From Tannerella sp. (lineage in GTDB: Bacteria > Bacteroidota > Bacteroidia > Bacteroidales > Tannerellaceae), in NCBI GenBank assembly GCA_031285565.1, contig JAITVY010000042.1, positions 62,001 to 126,000 of the forward strand: 64,000 nt of DNA, in the 5' to 3' direction. Below the pieces are notes generated by a model. It was given only the letters and a program-made list of their open reading frames with translations, had not been told where the DNA came from and made no database searches. Below, piece by piece: positions 19,247 through 27,731 of the stretch. The position numbers were made by a program, and so were the translations under genes. The first letter of the stretch is position 1. Every line of letters starts with the position of its first letter.

Positions 19247-19254
19247 TATTTTTG
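19247..19254 (+). promoter_or_regulatory. Promoter -7 element before the permease relic
   Basis: TATTTTTG on the plus strand, followed by TTGGCAGACAG as in the permease 1 and 2 promoters. It is 16 bases from the operator, against about 30 in the other copies. Transcription from here would run antisense through the DUF169 gene. Confidence 0.5.
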
Positions 19255-19300
19255 TTGGCAGACAGACAGGAATTGATTTGGATAAAATCGCAAAAATATC

Positions 19301-19330
19301 ATGAAAAGTATATCATTCAAACTTATAATC
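19301..19330 (+). pseudogene. Relic of a permease N-terminus
   Basis: ATG at 19301 opens MKSISFKLII, matching the MKNISFKLIF start shared by all four downstream permeases. It is preceded by the same kind of operator and promoter. The match ends after about ten codons, exactly where the 3' end of the oppositely oriented DUF169 gene begins. It looks like the remnant of a fifth permease gene removed or replaced by the DUF169 gene. Confidence 0.6.
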
Positions 19331-20084
19331 ACGGATTTTTCACTTTTTCAGACAAATCAGCCATTATACCTTCAAAATTCGCATAGTATGCCTCCAGGCT
19401 CTCACTCCCTTTCAGATGCCTTGGCATCCGTCTCAGGTTGGAAAGTATAGTCGGTATCCACCTGTAAGGTATACCGATGAGTAATGTGTCGGACGGGTAT
19501 AACCGCCGGTCATGCAGTCCGTGAACAATCGCCGGTACGACAAAGTTAACTTCGCCTGTTTTATAGGTGTGGATTAGCAGCCATGCACATCCCATAACCG
19601 GTGTACATACCGATTTGTACATTTCACCTGTTGAATAGGTCATGGCACGCATCACAATTCCCGCTTGTTCGGGTGTTGCGCTAATAACAAGCACATCCGG
19701 CTCATATGTCAATTTATCTATAGGTGAAAACAGCACATAGTTTACGGTGTCTTTCTTCAGTTTCGGTACAAACTGATACAGGTTATTGTTGCATCTTGCT
19801 TCGTCAAACACTTCCAAACGTTCTCCAATTTGTCCGCTTTCAGCAAATGGAGCAAAATCCTCCATACCAACTATCACTTTACCTATACAAGTCTCGTTGT
19901 GCTCCTTTGAGAAGTAAAAACTTCTGTTTTCAGCCTGAGCCGTTTTTAACATTTCACACAACGAAAGCCGTGCATCTTTTTCAAGAGGAGAGATCTCTTC
20001 CGGCCGGAAAAAACTAAACTTAACGCCTACCGGTGGCAAATCGAACCCGATCTCGTTCAATATGGAATAATCATTTGTAATCAT
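19329..20084 (-). CDS. DUF169 family protein
   Basis: 251 residues, cytoplasmic by absence of a signal peptide. The sequence fits DUF169 (PF02596): PPVGVKFSF near the start, a conserved Cys region (CEMLKTAQ, and later SVCTPVMGCAW), GIPYRWIPTILSNL, and scattered conserved Cys. The biochemical role of the family is not established. It lies between the permease relic and permease 1 on the opposite strand, so it interrupts an otherwise typical kinase/regulator-permease cluster. Its own promoter is a good two-element match about 110 bases upstream. Confidence 0.85.
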   Translation of the reverse strand: MITNDYSILNEIGFDLPPVGVKFSFFRPEEISPLEKDARLSLCEMLKTAQAENRSFYFSKEHNETCIGKVIVGMEDFAPFAESGQIGERLEVFDEARCNNNLYQFVPKLKKDTVNYVLFSPIDKLTYEPDVLVISATPEQAGIVMRAMTYSTGEMYKSVCTPVMGCAWLLIHTYKTGEVNFVVPAIVHGLHDRRLYPSDTLLIGIPYRWIPTILSNLRRMPRHLKGSESLEAYYANFEGIMADLSEKVKNP

Positions 20085-20193
20085 AGTAGTTATTTTTTAT
20101 GTGGTTCCTGATTTTCATAATAAAACTCGCACCCATCAAGCAAAACACTCATTCTTACGCGTAAAAAAGCGACTTCACTTGACAGATATGCAA

Positions 20194-20223
20194 CAAAAGT
20201 ACAAAAAAGAAATAGAAATCAAA
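20194..20223 (-). promoter_or_regulatory. Promoter of the DUF169 gene
   Basis: The minus strand shows TTTG (20220-20223), 18 bases, then TACTTTTG (20194-20201). This fits both the -33 and -7 elements of the Bacteroidetes primary promoter. The leader would be about 105 nt. Confidence 0.55.
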
Positions 20224-20277
20224 ACCGGAAAGACTGGCGGTAGTTCACTGTGAAAATTTTAAGTAAAAGACAGGGAA

Positions 20278-20294
20278 TGTCTAAAATTTAGACA
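20278..20294. promoter_or_regulatory. Operator copy 2 (perfect palindrome)
   Basis: TGTCTAAAATTTAGACA, two eight-base arms around one base, upstream of the permease 1 promoter. The same 17 bases occur at 22825. It is the likely binding site of the adjacent Fis-type response regulator. Confidence 0.7.
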
Positions 20295-20323
20295 ATTTAC
20301 ATCCTGTTACTTCAATAGAGCAT

Positions 20324-20331
20324 TATTTTTG
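20324..20331 (+). promoter_or_regulatory. Promoter -7 element of permease 1
   Basis: TATTTTTG fits TAnnTTTG, 29 bases after the operator and 50 bases before the GTG start. No strong -33 element is visible, as expected of an activator-dependent promoter. Confidence 0.55.
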
Positions 20332-20381
20332 TTGGCAGACAGGCATATACTAATTAGCTTTGAGAAAAAGAACAAAGTACA

Positions 20382-22802
20382 GTGAAGAACATATCCTTCA
20401 AACTCATTTTCCGAAGCTGGTGGCGTAATAAAACATTTACCATTATCTCCATTCTCAGCCTTGCTGTGGGTATTGCCTGTACCAACCTGTTGGCTGCCTT
20501 TGTGATACATGAATACAATATAGAGGCCGGGAATCCAAACCGCGACCGGATATATAGCCTGGTGCAGGATTCTCCCTTCCAATCAGGCGATCAAGTATTC
20601 CTTGCCACGGCTGAAACGTCTCAGCAGATGAAGGATCGTTATCCGGAGGTCGAAGATTATCTGTGTCTCACACTGGCAGGTACCAGTCAGGTGACTGTCG
20701 GCGAAACAATCTACGATGGGCTAACTATCCTGCAGGCCAGTGCTTCCCTACCCCGCTTCTTCCCTTACAAGACCCTTACGGGAAATCTGGAAGAGGCGTT
20801 GACAGAGCCTAATAAAGTTGCCCTGACCGAGACGACTGCACGTCAGTTCTTCGGCAACGAAGACCCGATCGGCCAATCTATATACATAGGCTTTTCTCCA
20901 GAAACGGGCATAACACTTCAGGTTGTGGCTGTAATCGCAGCCTACGATCAGTCGGCTCTCAAGTTCGACGCTGTCGCTGCCAGCCGACCGGGCGCCGGCG
21001 GACAGTGCTTCCTGTTGATGAATCAATCGATTGATCCGGAAGCCTTTGCTCTTCGTATGCAGGAAGATGGAATTCGCACCATGCAGTTTAATCTTCGTCA
21101 GAAAGAAGATGGCATTAACACCTTACAGATGGAAAAAGGACGCTATTATCTGTATACGTTGTCTGAAAACTATTTCAAGGCACACCAATATAAGGGTCTG
21201 TATTATCCGCACATCATGAAGCAAAACAAACTGACACTGGATATCGGTTTGTTCGCAGCACTGCTGATCCTGTTGATTGCCTGTTTCAATTATATTAACC
21301 TCAACTTCTCGCGCCTGCTTCAACAGGTACGGATGATACATATCCAGCAATTGATGGGCGCCTCCCGCATGGATATCAACAAGCAATTGTTTTTTGACAT
21401 CTTCTTTACCGTACTTGCCGGCTTTATACTTTCGCTACTTATCATGTATGACCTGATACCGGTTTTCAACTCGATATTATCCGGACAAATGAAAGCATCT
21501 TTCATCTTTAGCGGGCAGGTAATGCCTGTATTGATCGGATTGATCCTTATCCTTTCCATCCTGCCGGCCATCTATGTGAGCCGTAAGATGTCCGTCCTTT
21601 CCCGGCAACACTATCTGGATCTGACCGGCGGGAAAAAGAAACAAGGGCTCATCACCACCCTGTCCATTATCCAATTTGCAATATCCATCGCTTTAATCGT
21701 TGCCACGTTGACGGTCAACAATCAGATCGGTTTGATCCGCCAGGGAGGAGAAGCCTATCGCGGACTGATTGAGATCGAAGATTTAAGCGGAGGCAACAAG
21801 CAAGAGAAACCGTTCATCGAAGAACTGCGCTCTCATCCTGAATTAGGGGAGATAAACACTGCTGCGATGCCAATGTTTAACTACGCTGTCCGGCAGATAG
21901 TCATCACTAATCCTGATGGTAGCGAACACTATCTAACGCTGGTGCAACTCTTCTGGGATACCGACTTCTTGTCTACTTTCCATATCGGGCTGCAACAAGG
22001 TTTACAGCCTAAAGAAGCGCTGGAACGTTTTGCCCGTCCGGTTTACATCAATCAACGTTTTGCTGATATATTCGTCAGTAAAGAAGAAAATCCGATCGGG
22101 AAGCCGGTAAAGAGCTTTGATATCGAGTATGATTCCAATAATAAGGAAGATGGTTCCAAAGAAAACCCAATCACCACTATTGCCGGAGTCGTTGATAACT
22201 TTTTTATCGGTTCGCTGGAACAAGAGGTATCCCCCACAATTATCCATGTGAATTATGACGTAGGCAAGTACAATGTGGCTTATTTCCGGTTAGATGCCAA
22301 TCATCCGGATCGGCTGAACCAGGTCAAGCAAATTTGGGAAAACCATCATCCCGGGCAACTATTCACTTACAAACATGTCTATGACGGCTTCATCGACATG
22401 AATCAAAAAGCGTTCGGATTGGCAGAATTGTTACTCATGTACTCGCTAATCAGTATTTTCCTTACCTGCTTCGGGCTTTTCGGGATCGCATTGTATGCAG
22501 CCGAACAACGCACGAAAGAGATTGGTATCCGGAAGGTGAACGGAGCTACAATCTGGCAAATCGTTACCTTACTCAATAAACAGTTCCTTATATGGATTGG
22601 TATAGCCTTCTTTATCACGGTTCCGGTAATCTGGCTCCTTCTGAACCAATGGTTACAAGGATTTGTATATCGTACAGAAATATCTGTAAGTGCATTCCTC
22701 CTGGCTTTATTTATAGTAACCGGCATCGCTTTGTTAACCGTAAGTTGGCATAGTTACAAAGCGGCATCCCATAACCCGATCAAAGCATTACGTAATGAGT
22801 AG
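20382..22802 (+). CDS. FtsX/MacB-type ABC transporter permease 1
   Basis: 806 residues starting at GTG. It has an N-terminal transmembrane helix (about 18-42), a first MacB-like periplasmic domain, three helices at about 285-400, another helix near 430, a second periplasmic domain, and three C-terminal helices ending near 790. This is a duplicated FtsX layout. Landmarks are MKNISFKLIFRSWW at the start and EQRTKEIGIRKVNGA before the last helices. Such permeases work with an ATPase of the MacB/LolD type to move or signal across the envelope; no ATPase, membrane-fusion or TolC gene is in this window. It has its own operator and promoter. Outside the first ~48 codons it is the most divergent of the four paralogues. 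Confidence 0.9.
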   Translation: MKNISFKLIFRSWWRNKTFTIISILSLAVGIACTNLLAAFVIHEYNIEAGNPNRDRIYSLVQDSPFQSGDQVFLATAETSQQMKDRYPEVEDYLCLTLAGTSQVTVGETIYDGLTILQASASLPRFFPYKTLTGNLEEALTEPNKVALTETTARQFFGNEDPIGQSIYIGFSPETGITLQVVAVIAAYDQSALKFDAVAASRPGAGGQCFLLMNQSIDPEAFALRMQEDGIRTMQFNLRQKEDGINTLQMEKGRYYLYTLSENYFKAHQYKGLYYPHIMKQNKLTLDIGLFAALLILLIACFNYINLNFSRLLQQVRMIHIQQLMGASRMDINKQLFFDIFFTVLAGFILSLLIMYDLIPVFNSILSGQMKASFIFSGQVMPVLIGLILILSILPAIYVSRKMSVLSRQHYLDLTGGKKKQGLITTLSIIQFAISIALIVATLTVNNQIGLIRQGGEAYRGLIEIEDLSGGNKQEKPFIEELRSHPELGEINTAAMPMFNYAVRQIVITNPDGSEHYLTLVQLFWDTDFLSTFHIGLQQGLQPKEALERFARPVYINQRFADIFVSKEENPIGKPVKSFDIEYDSNNKEDGSKENPITTIAGVVDNFFIGSLEQEVSPTIIHVNYDVGKYNVAYFRLDANHPDRLNQVKQIWENHHPGQLFTYKHVYDGFIDMNQKAFGLAELLLMYSLISIFLTCFGLFGIALYAAEQRTKEIGIRKVNGATIWQIVTLLNKQFLIWIGIAFFITVPVIWLLLNQWLQGFVYRTEISVSAFLLALFIVTGIALLTVSWHSYKAASHNPIKALRNE

Positions 22803-22824
22803 ACAATTGATGGAATATCATTGC

Positions 22825-22841
22825 TGTCTAAAATTTAGACA
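22825..22841. promoter_or_regulatory. Operator copy 3 (perfect palindrome)
   Basis: Identical 17-base palindrome to copy 2, 22 bases after the end of permease 1 and upstream of the promoter serving permeases 2-4. Confidence 0.7.
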
Positions 22842-22870
22842 ATTTACATCTTGTTACTTCAATAGAGCAT

Positions 22871-22878
22871 TATTTTTG
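22871..22878 (+). promoter_or_regulatory. Promoter -7 element of permeases 2-4
   Basis: TATTTTTG in the same setting as at 20324. Permeases 3 and 4 follow with gaps of 29 and 61 bases that contain no operator, so this promoter probably serves all three. Confidence 0.55.
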
Positions 22879-22928
22879 TTGGCAGACAGGCATATACTAA
22901 TTAGCTTTGAGGAAAAGAACAAAGCACA

Positions 22929-25301
22929 GTGAAGAACATATCCTTCAAACTCATTTTCCGAAGCTGGTGGCGTAATAAAACATTTACCATTATCTCCATT
23001 CTCAGCCTTGCTGTGGGTATTGCCTGTACCAACCTGCTGGCTGCCTTTGTGATACATGAATACAATATAGAGGCGAATAATCCAAACAAGGATCGGATTG
23101 TAGTGACTAAACGGACTTTTATGGATAACGGGATAGAGAACTATGCGATTCATCCCACGGCTATATCCCAGTTGTTCAGCCATATCCCAGAATTAGAGAG
23201 CGTATGTACGGTTAAATATTGCTTCACAGTATCTCATTGTATAGTTGGAGGGAATTACTTTTCCGACTTTAATGTACTCGATGTAGATAGCACTTTCTTC
23301 CGTTTTTTTCCTCAAAAAGTAGTCAGGGGAAGCATAGAAGATGCCATGATCGGACCGGATCGGATCGTCCTTACCGAATCTTTTGCCAAACGCCTGTTCG
23401 GACGAAGTGATCCTATCGGACAAACCCTGCAAATAAACTTCAGGCCTATGCCTCGTATAATAAAACAGGAAGGGTTAGTTACTTTTACCGTTTCGGCAGT
23501 TGTCAAAGACGATTATCAGGCAGCAAATCGTTTTGATGCACTGTTTATGGCTCAGCCAAACGCGGCAACCACTTATTTCATGTTGAAGGATAATATTTCG
23601 ATTTCCAATCTGCAAGCTAAAACACAGGATTTAGTCCTTAATTCATCTTCCAGACAGGGCGGAGCACTCAAATATACTTTTCTGAGTATACAGGATGCTT
23701 GTCTTGGTCAGGCGACAGGCTTAACCATACTCGTGAAGAATCCCAACCGTAATCTGCTGTGGATTGCCCTCTTTTCCGCAATCCTGATATTGTTTATCGC
23801 CTGCTTCAACTATGTCAACCTAAGCTTTTCGCGCGTTTTCAAACAATTATATTCCCTGCACATACAGAAGCTGATGGGATCCAATCCCCGACAGTTGAGC
23901 ATACAACTGTTTACCGATACTTTTATGACCGTTGGCCTCAGTTTCCTATTTGCCCAAATGATTCAATTTGATTTGTTGGGTGTGATGAATCGCATCATGT
24001 CTGTCCAGGTACCTGCATCATTCCTGTACAGCAGTCAGGTGCTGCCGATTACCTTCGGCTTTATAGTGCTATTGGGCTGTATTCCGGCCTTATATATTAG
24101 CCGACGTTTACCGGAAATGTCGATTTCCGCCTATAACAACTTTTATCGGGGAAAGGCAAGGCAACGAATCATATCGACTCTAGGTGTGCTGCAGTTTGCT
24201 ATTTCGTTTATACTGATCATCGGAAGCCTTACCTTGCGGCAACAATTATCTCTTCTATATGATAAGACGGAAAACTATAAGGATATTTATACCTTTACAA
24301 TTGGAGGTGAGGGTGCTTACACGACACTTATGCGTCCGCTGAAGGAGCGTATCATCACGATTCCGGGAGTGCAAGCCGCGACAGTAACCCGTCAAAGCTT
24401 TCCATTCGAGGTAAGAATGGATAATGGGAGTTATATTGAATATTGCACTGTGGACAATGGAGATGAAGATATGATGGAGGTTATGAACCACAAATTATTA
24501 AAAGGACTACCCTGGAAAGAGGCTTTAGCACAATTTCCTAATCCGGTCTACCTGAATCGTACCTGGGCGGAAATCTTATTTCCTGACGGAGAAATTCCGA
24601 TCGGTCATTTTATAAAGGAATATGAACCGAAATTGGGAGAACATCTTTACTTCAGAGATACCGACCACGTGATAGCCGGTGTGGTAGAGGATTATTATTG
24701 GACCCATGTAACAAATAACCTCGAAGCACCTATCGGTAAAGGGATCATTAGTTATACAAAGAATGACTATTATCTGACCGTACGTATTGACCCGGAGTTT
24801 GCCTCTTCTGCCATTCAACAGATATATACCGAATGGTATAAACTTCATCCGGCAGAGTACCTCGAGCATGAGAATTCGCATGATAAAGTACTGATTAATA
24901 ACAAGAAGCTATTTGAATTGTCTGATTTATTACTGATGTATTCTATTATCAGCATCCTGTTGACCTGTTTCGGACTATTCGGTATATCTCTTTATGCGAT
25001 CGAGCAACGGACAAAAGAGATCGGTATACGCAAAGTGAACGGCTCTACTGCCCGGCAGATCATGCTGTTACTTAATCGCCAGTTTATCGGTTGGATCGGG
25101 ATGGCCTTTGTGATTGCTACTCCTGTTGCCTGGTGGCTGCTCAGCCAATGGATGCAGAATTTCGTTTACCGTGCCGGCTTCAATGCCTGGACATATATTC
25201 TGTCGGTACTTATTGTAGTTGGTATAACATTGTTTACGGTAAGTTGGCACAGCTACATGGCGGCGTCGGGGAATCCGGTAAAAGCGTTGAGGGACGAGTA
25301 A
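22929..25301 (+). CDS. FtsX/MacB-type ABC transporter permease 2
   Basis: 790 residues from GTG, same duplicated FtsX layout as its neighbours, with the EQRTKEIGIRKVNGS segment before the last helices. The first ~48 codons are almost identical in DNA to permease 1. The rest is much closer to permeases 3 and 4 (for example FNYVNLSFSRVFKQLYSLH and YNNFYRGKARQRIISTL). So its front end comes from one lineage and its body from another, a mosaic best explained by gene conversion. It is first in a three-gene unit. Confidence 0.9.
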   Translation: MKNISFKLIFRSWWRNKTFTIISILSLAVGIACTNLLAAFVIHEYNIEANNPNKDRIVVTKRTFMDNGIENYAIHPTAISQLFSHIPELESVCTVKYCFTVSHCIVGGNYFSDFNVLDVDSTFFRFFPQKVVRGSIEDAMIGPDRIVLTESFAKRLFGRSDPIGQTLQINFRPMPRIIKQEGLVTFTVSAVVKDDYQAANRFDALFMAQPNAATTYFMLKDNISISNLQAKTQDLVLNSSSRQGGALKYTFLSIQDACLGQATGLTILVKNPNRNLLWIALFSAILILFIACFNYVNLSFSRVFKQLYSLHIQKLMGSNPRQLSIQLFTDTFMTVGLSFLFAQMIQFDLLGVMNRIMSVQVPASFLYSSQVLPITFGFIVLLGCIPALYISRRLPEMSISAYNNFYRGKARQRIISTLGVLQFAISFILIIGSLTLRQQLSLLYDKTENYKDIYTFTIGGEGAYTTLMRPLKERIITIPGVQAATVTRQSFPFEVRMDNGSYIEYCTVDNGDEDMMEVMNHKLLKGLPWKEALAQFPNPVYLNRTWAEILFPDGEIPIGHFIKEYEPKLGEHLYFRDTDHVIAGVVEDYYWTHVTNNLEAPIGKGIISYTKNDYYLTVRIDPEFASSAIQQIYTEWYKLHPAEYLEHENSHDKVLINNKKLFELSDLLLMYSIISILLTCFGLFGISLYAIEQRTKEIGIRKVNGSTARQIMLLLNRQFIGWIGMAFVIATPVAWWLLSQWMQNFVYRAGFNAWTYILSVLIVVGITLFTVSWHSYMAASGNPVKALRDE

Positions 25302-25330
25302 ATTAATCAATTAGAAAAAACAGAACGATC

Positions 25331-27670
25331 ATGAAGAACATATCCTTCAAACTCATTTTCCGAAGCTGGTGGCATAATAAAACATTTACTATTATCTCCA
25401 TCCTCAGCCTTGCTGTTGGTATAGCTTGCACCAATCTGCTGGCAGCATTTGTTATTCATGAGTACAATATTGAGCCGGATAATCCCAACAAGGACAAAAT
25501 AATAGTGACTAAACAAACTATTGTAGATAAAGGACTGAACTTTTTTATTGTATCATCCGAAATTACTCCTCAACTGTCCTATCAGGTTCCGGAATTGGAT
25601 AAGGCATGCATTGTCCATGATTATGACAATATCACCTATTGCAAAGCCGGTGAAAACTTCTTCACAGATATCAAGGTAATAGAGTCGGATAGTTCTTTTT
25701 TCCAATTCTTTCCTCAAAAGGCAGTAATGGGAAGCCTTGAAAATGCTATGGCTGGGCCGGATCGGGTCGTCCTGACAGAATCCTTTTCCAAACGGTTATT
25801 CGGGCGAAATGATCCGATAGGACAAACAATCCAATTACAATTCGGGATAAGCGAATCCATGAGTAAAGTAGGATTATTTACTTTTACCGTTTCCGCTGTT
25901 GTAAAAAACAACAATCATCAGGCTGCATTCAATTTTGATGCTTTGTTTTTTGACAAACCAACTAACGGTGCAAATTTTTTCCTGTTGAAGGATAATATTT
26001 CTATTTCCAATGTACAGGCTAAAACAACGGATTTAATTATTAAAAATCATAATGACATAGAGTCTAAATACGAATTCTTCAGCATCCGGGAAGCCTGCCT
26101 TGATCAGGTAGCAGGGTCATCACTCCTAAAGAAAACGAACACTAATTTACTACTCATTGCGCTCTTTTCTGCTATCCTTATATTGGCCATTGCCTGTTTC
26201 AATTACATTAACCTGAGTTTCTCCCGTGTATTTAAGCAACTATATTCAATTCATGTGCAAAAACTAATGGGAGCGGGAAGCAGACAGTTAAGCATGCAGT
26301 TGTTTGCCGATACGTTTATGACAGTATGTTTAGGCTTTTTGATTGCACAACTGATACAATTTGACTTGCTGTCGGTTATGAACCGTATCATGTCTGTCCG
26401 GGTTCCGGGTTCTTTTCTGTATAGTAACCAGGTATTGCCGGTTACGTTCGGGCTTATTCTTCTGTTAGCATGTATCCCGGCATTGTATATGAGCCGGCGC
26501 TTGCCTGAAATGTCAATTTCCATGTATAATAACTTCTATCGCGGAAAAGCAAGGCGATGGATCATCACTTCACTGGCCGTTACGCAATTTGTTATTTCGT
26601 TTGTCCTGATCATCGGGAGTTTTTCCGTAAGACGGCAGGTTTCATTACTATACGATAAAGTAGAAAACTATAAGAACGTTTATACCTTTTCAGTGGGAGA
26701 TTACGAGACATCCATGCTTCCGCTTAAAGAACGTATCGCCCATCTTCCGGGTATACAAGCTGTGACTTTAGATAATGGTTTTGATTATTGGCCTTTAAGC
26801 AATTCGCCATACGAGCCTTATAGCTCTGAGGATGGAGACGAAGAAATAATGGAAGTGATGGGATATAAATTATTACAAGGGTTACCTTGGAAAGAAGCAT
26901 TGGCAGAATACCCACATCCTGTTTATCTGAATCGTACCTGGGCTCAAAACCTGTTCCCGGATGGAAATATTCCTATTGGTCATCTTATAAATGAATATGA
27001 ACCCAGGTTAAAAGACCGTCCTCCTTTCGGGAATGATCACGTGATTGCCGGAGTAGTGGAAGACTATTTTAAACTCTATGCATCTAATAGTCTTGAAACT
27101 CCAGTCAATAAGAGTATCATCAGTTACACAAGGGATGGAATTAACTTAAAAGTCCGCATCGATCCCGGAAATACTACAGCTATCCAACAAATATACGAAG
27201 AATGGAATAAACTTTTTCCAGGAAAATACCTCGAACATGAAAGTTTGTATGCAAATGTTTTAGGTAATAACAACAAACTATTTGAGTTATCCGACTTGTT
27301 AATGATGTATTCCATTATCAGTATACTGCTTACCTGTTTCGGATTATTTGGTATGTCCCTTTATGCTATCGAGCAACGAACAAAAGAGATCGGAATACGT
27401 AAAGTAAACGGTTCATCCATCTGGCAGATTATGATACAGCTTAATTGTCAGTTTATTATCTGGATTGGAATAGCCTATGTGATTGCTGTTCCTGTTATCT
27501 GGCTGATGATTAACCAATGGATGGAAAGCTTCGTTTACCGTGCAAAGTTTAGTCTCTGGACATATTCCCTGTCGTTGTTTATTGTAATAGTCATAACGTT
27601 GTTAACCGTAAGTTGGCACAGTTACCGGGCTGCATCCGGTAATCCGGTTCATGCATTGAAAGACGAATAA
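25331..27670 (+). CDS. FtsX/MacB-type ABC transporter permease 3
   Basis: 779 residues from ATG, 29 bases after permease 2. It has the same helix and periplasmic-domain order and the EQRTKEIGIRKVNGS motif. It lacks its own operator and promoter. The periplasmic domains vary most among paralogues while the helices and N-terminus are conserved, which suggests different periplasmic ligands or partners sharing one ATPase. Confidence 0.9.
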   Translation: MKNISFKLIFRSWWHNKTFTIISILSLAVGIACTNLLAAFVIHEYNIEPDNPNKDKIIVTKQTIVDKGLNFFIVSSEITPQLSYQVPELDKACIVHDYDNITYCKAGENFFTDIKVIESDSSFFQFFPQKAVMGSLENAMAGPDRVVLTESFSKRLFGRNDPIGQTIQLQFGISESMSKVGLFTFTVSAVVKNNNHQAAFNFDALFFDKPTNGANFFLLKDNISISNVQAKTTDLIIKNHNDIESKYEFFSIREACLDQVAGSSLLKKTNTNLLLIALFSAILILAIACFNYINLSFSRVFKQLYSIHVQKLMGAGSRQLSMQLFADTFMTVCLGFLIAQLIQFDLLSVMNRIMSVRVPGSFLYSNQVLPVTFGLILLLACIPALYMSRRLPEMSISMYNNFYRGKARRWIITSLAVTQFVISFVLIIGSFSVRRQVSLLYDKVENYKNVYTFSVGDYETSMLPLKERIAHLPGIQAVTLDNGFDYWPLSNSPYEPYSSEDGDEEIMEVMGYKLLQGLPWKEALAEYPHPVYLNRTWAQNLFPDGNIPIGHLINEYEPRLKDRPPFGNDHVIAGVVEDYFKLYASNSLETPVNKSIISYTRDGINLKVRIDPGNTTAIQQIYEEWNKLFPGKYLEHESLYANVLGNNNKLFELSDLLMMYSIISILLTCFGLFGMSLYAIEQRTKEIGIRKVNGSSIWQIMIQLNCQFIIWIGIAYVIAVPVIWLMINQWMESFVYRAKFSLWTYSLSLFIVIVITLLTVSWHSYRAASGNPVHALKDE

Positions 27671-27731
27671 ATGAATCAATAAGAGATCAGCACTAAAAGT
27701 TAAAACAACCACTTGAAAAAACATAAATATC

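Larger units (their letters stand above)
20278..20527 (+). repeat. 250-bp direct repeat, copy A (operator, promoter, leader and first ~48 codons)
   Basis: Matches 22825-23074 with about four differences and no indel by eye. It starts at the operator and ends abruptly inside the coding region. Such identity in both non-coding and coding DNA points to recent duplication or gene conversion. Confidence 0.85.
22825..23074 (+). repeat. 250-bp direct repeat, copy B
   Basis: Partner of 20278-20527. It covers the operator, TATTTTTG promoter, leader, GTG start and about 48 codons of permease 2. Confidence 0.85.

Noticed and set aside
20331-20350. TTGGCAGACAGGCAT after the permease promoters as a sigma-54 -24/-12 promoter
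   Set aside because: The spacing from GG to GC is 9 bases instead of 12, copy 1 lacks the second element, and the regulator has no AAA+ domain. TATTTTTG just upstream is the better promoter.
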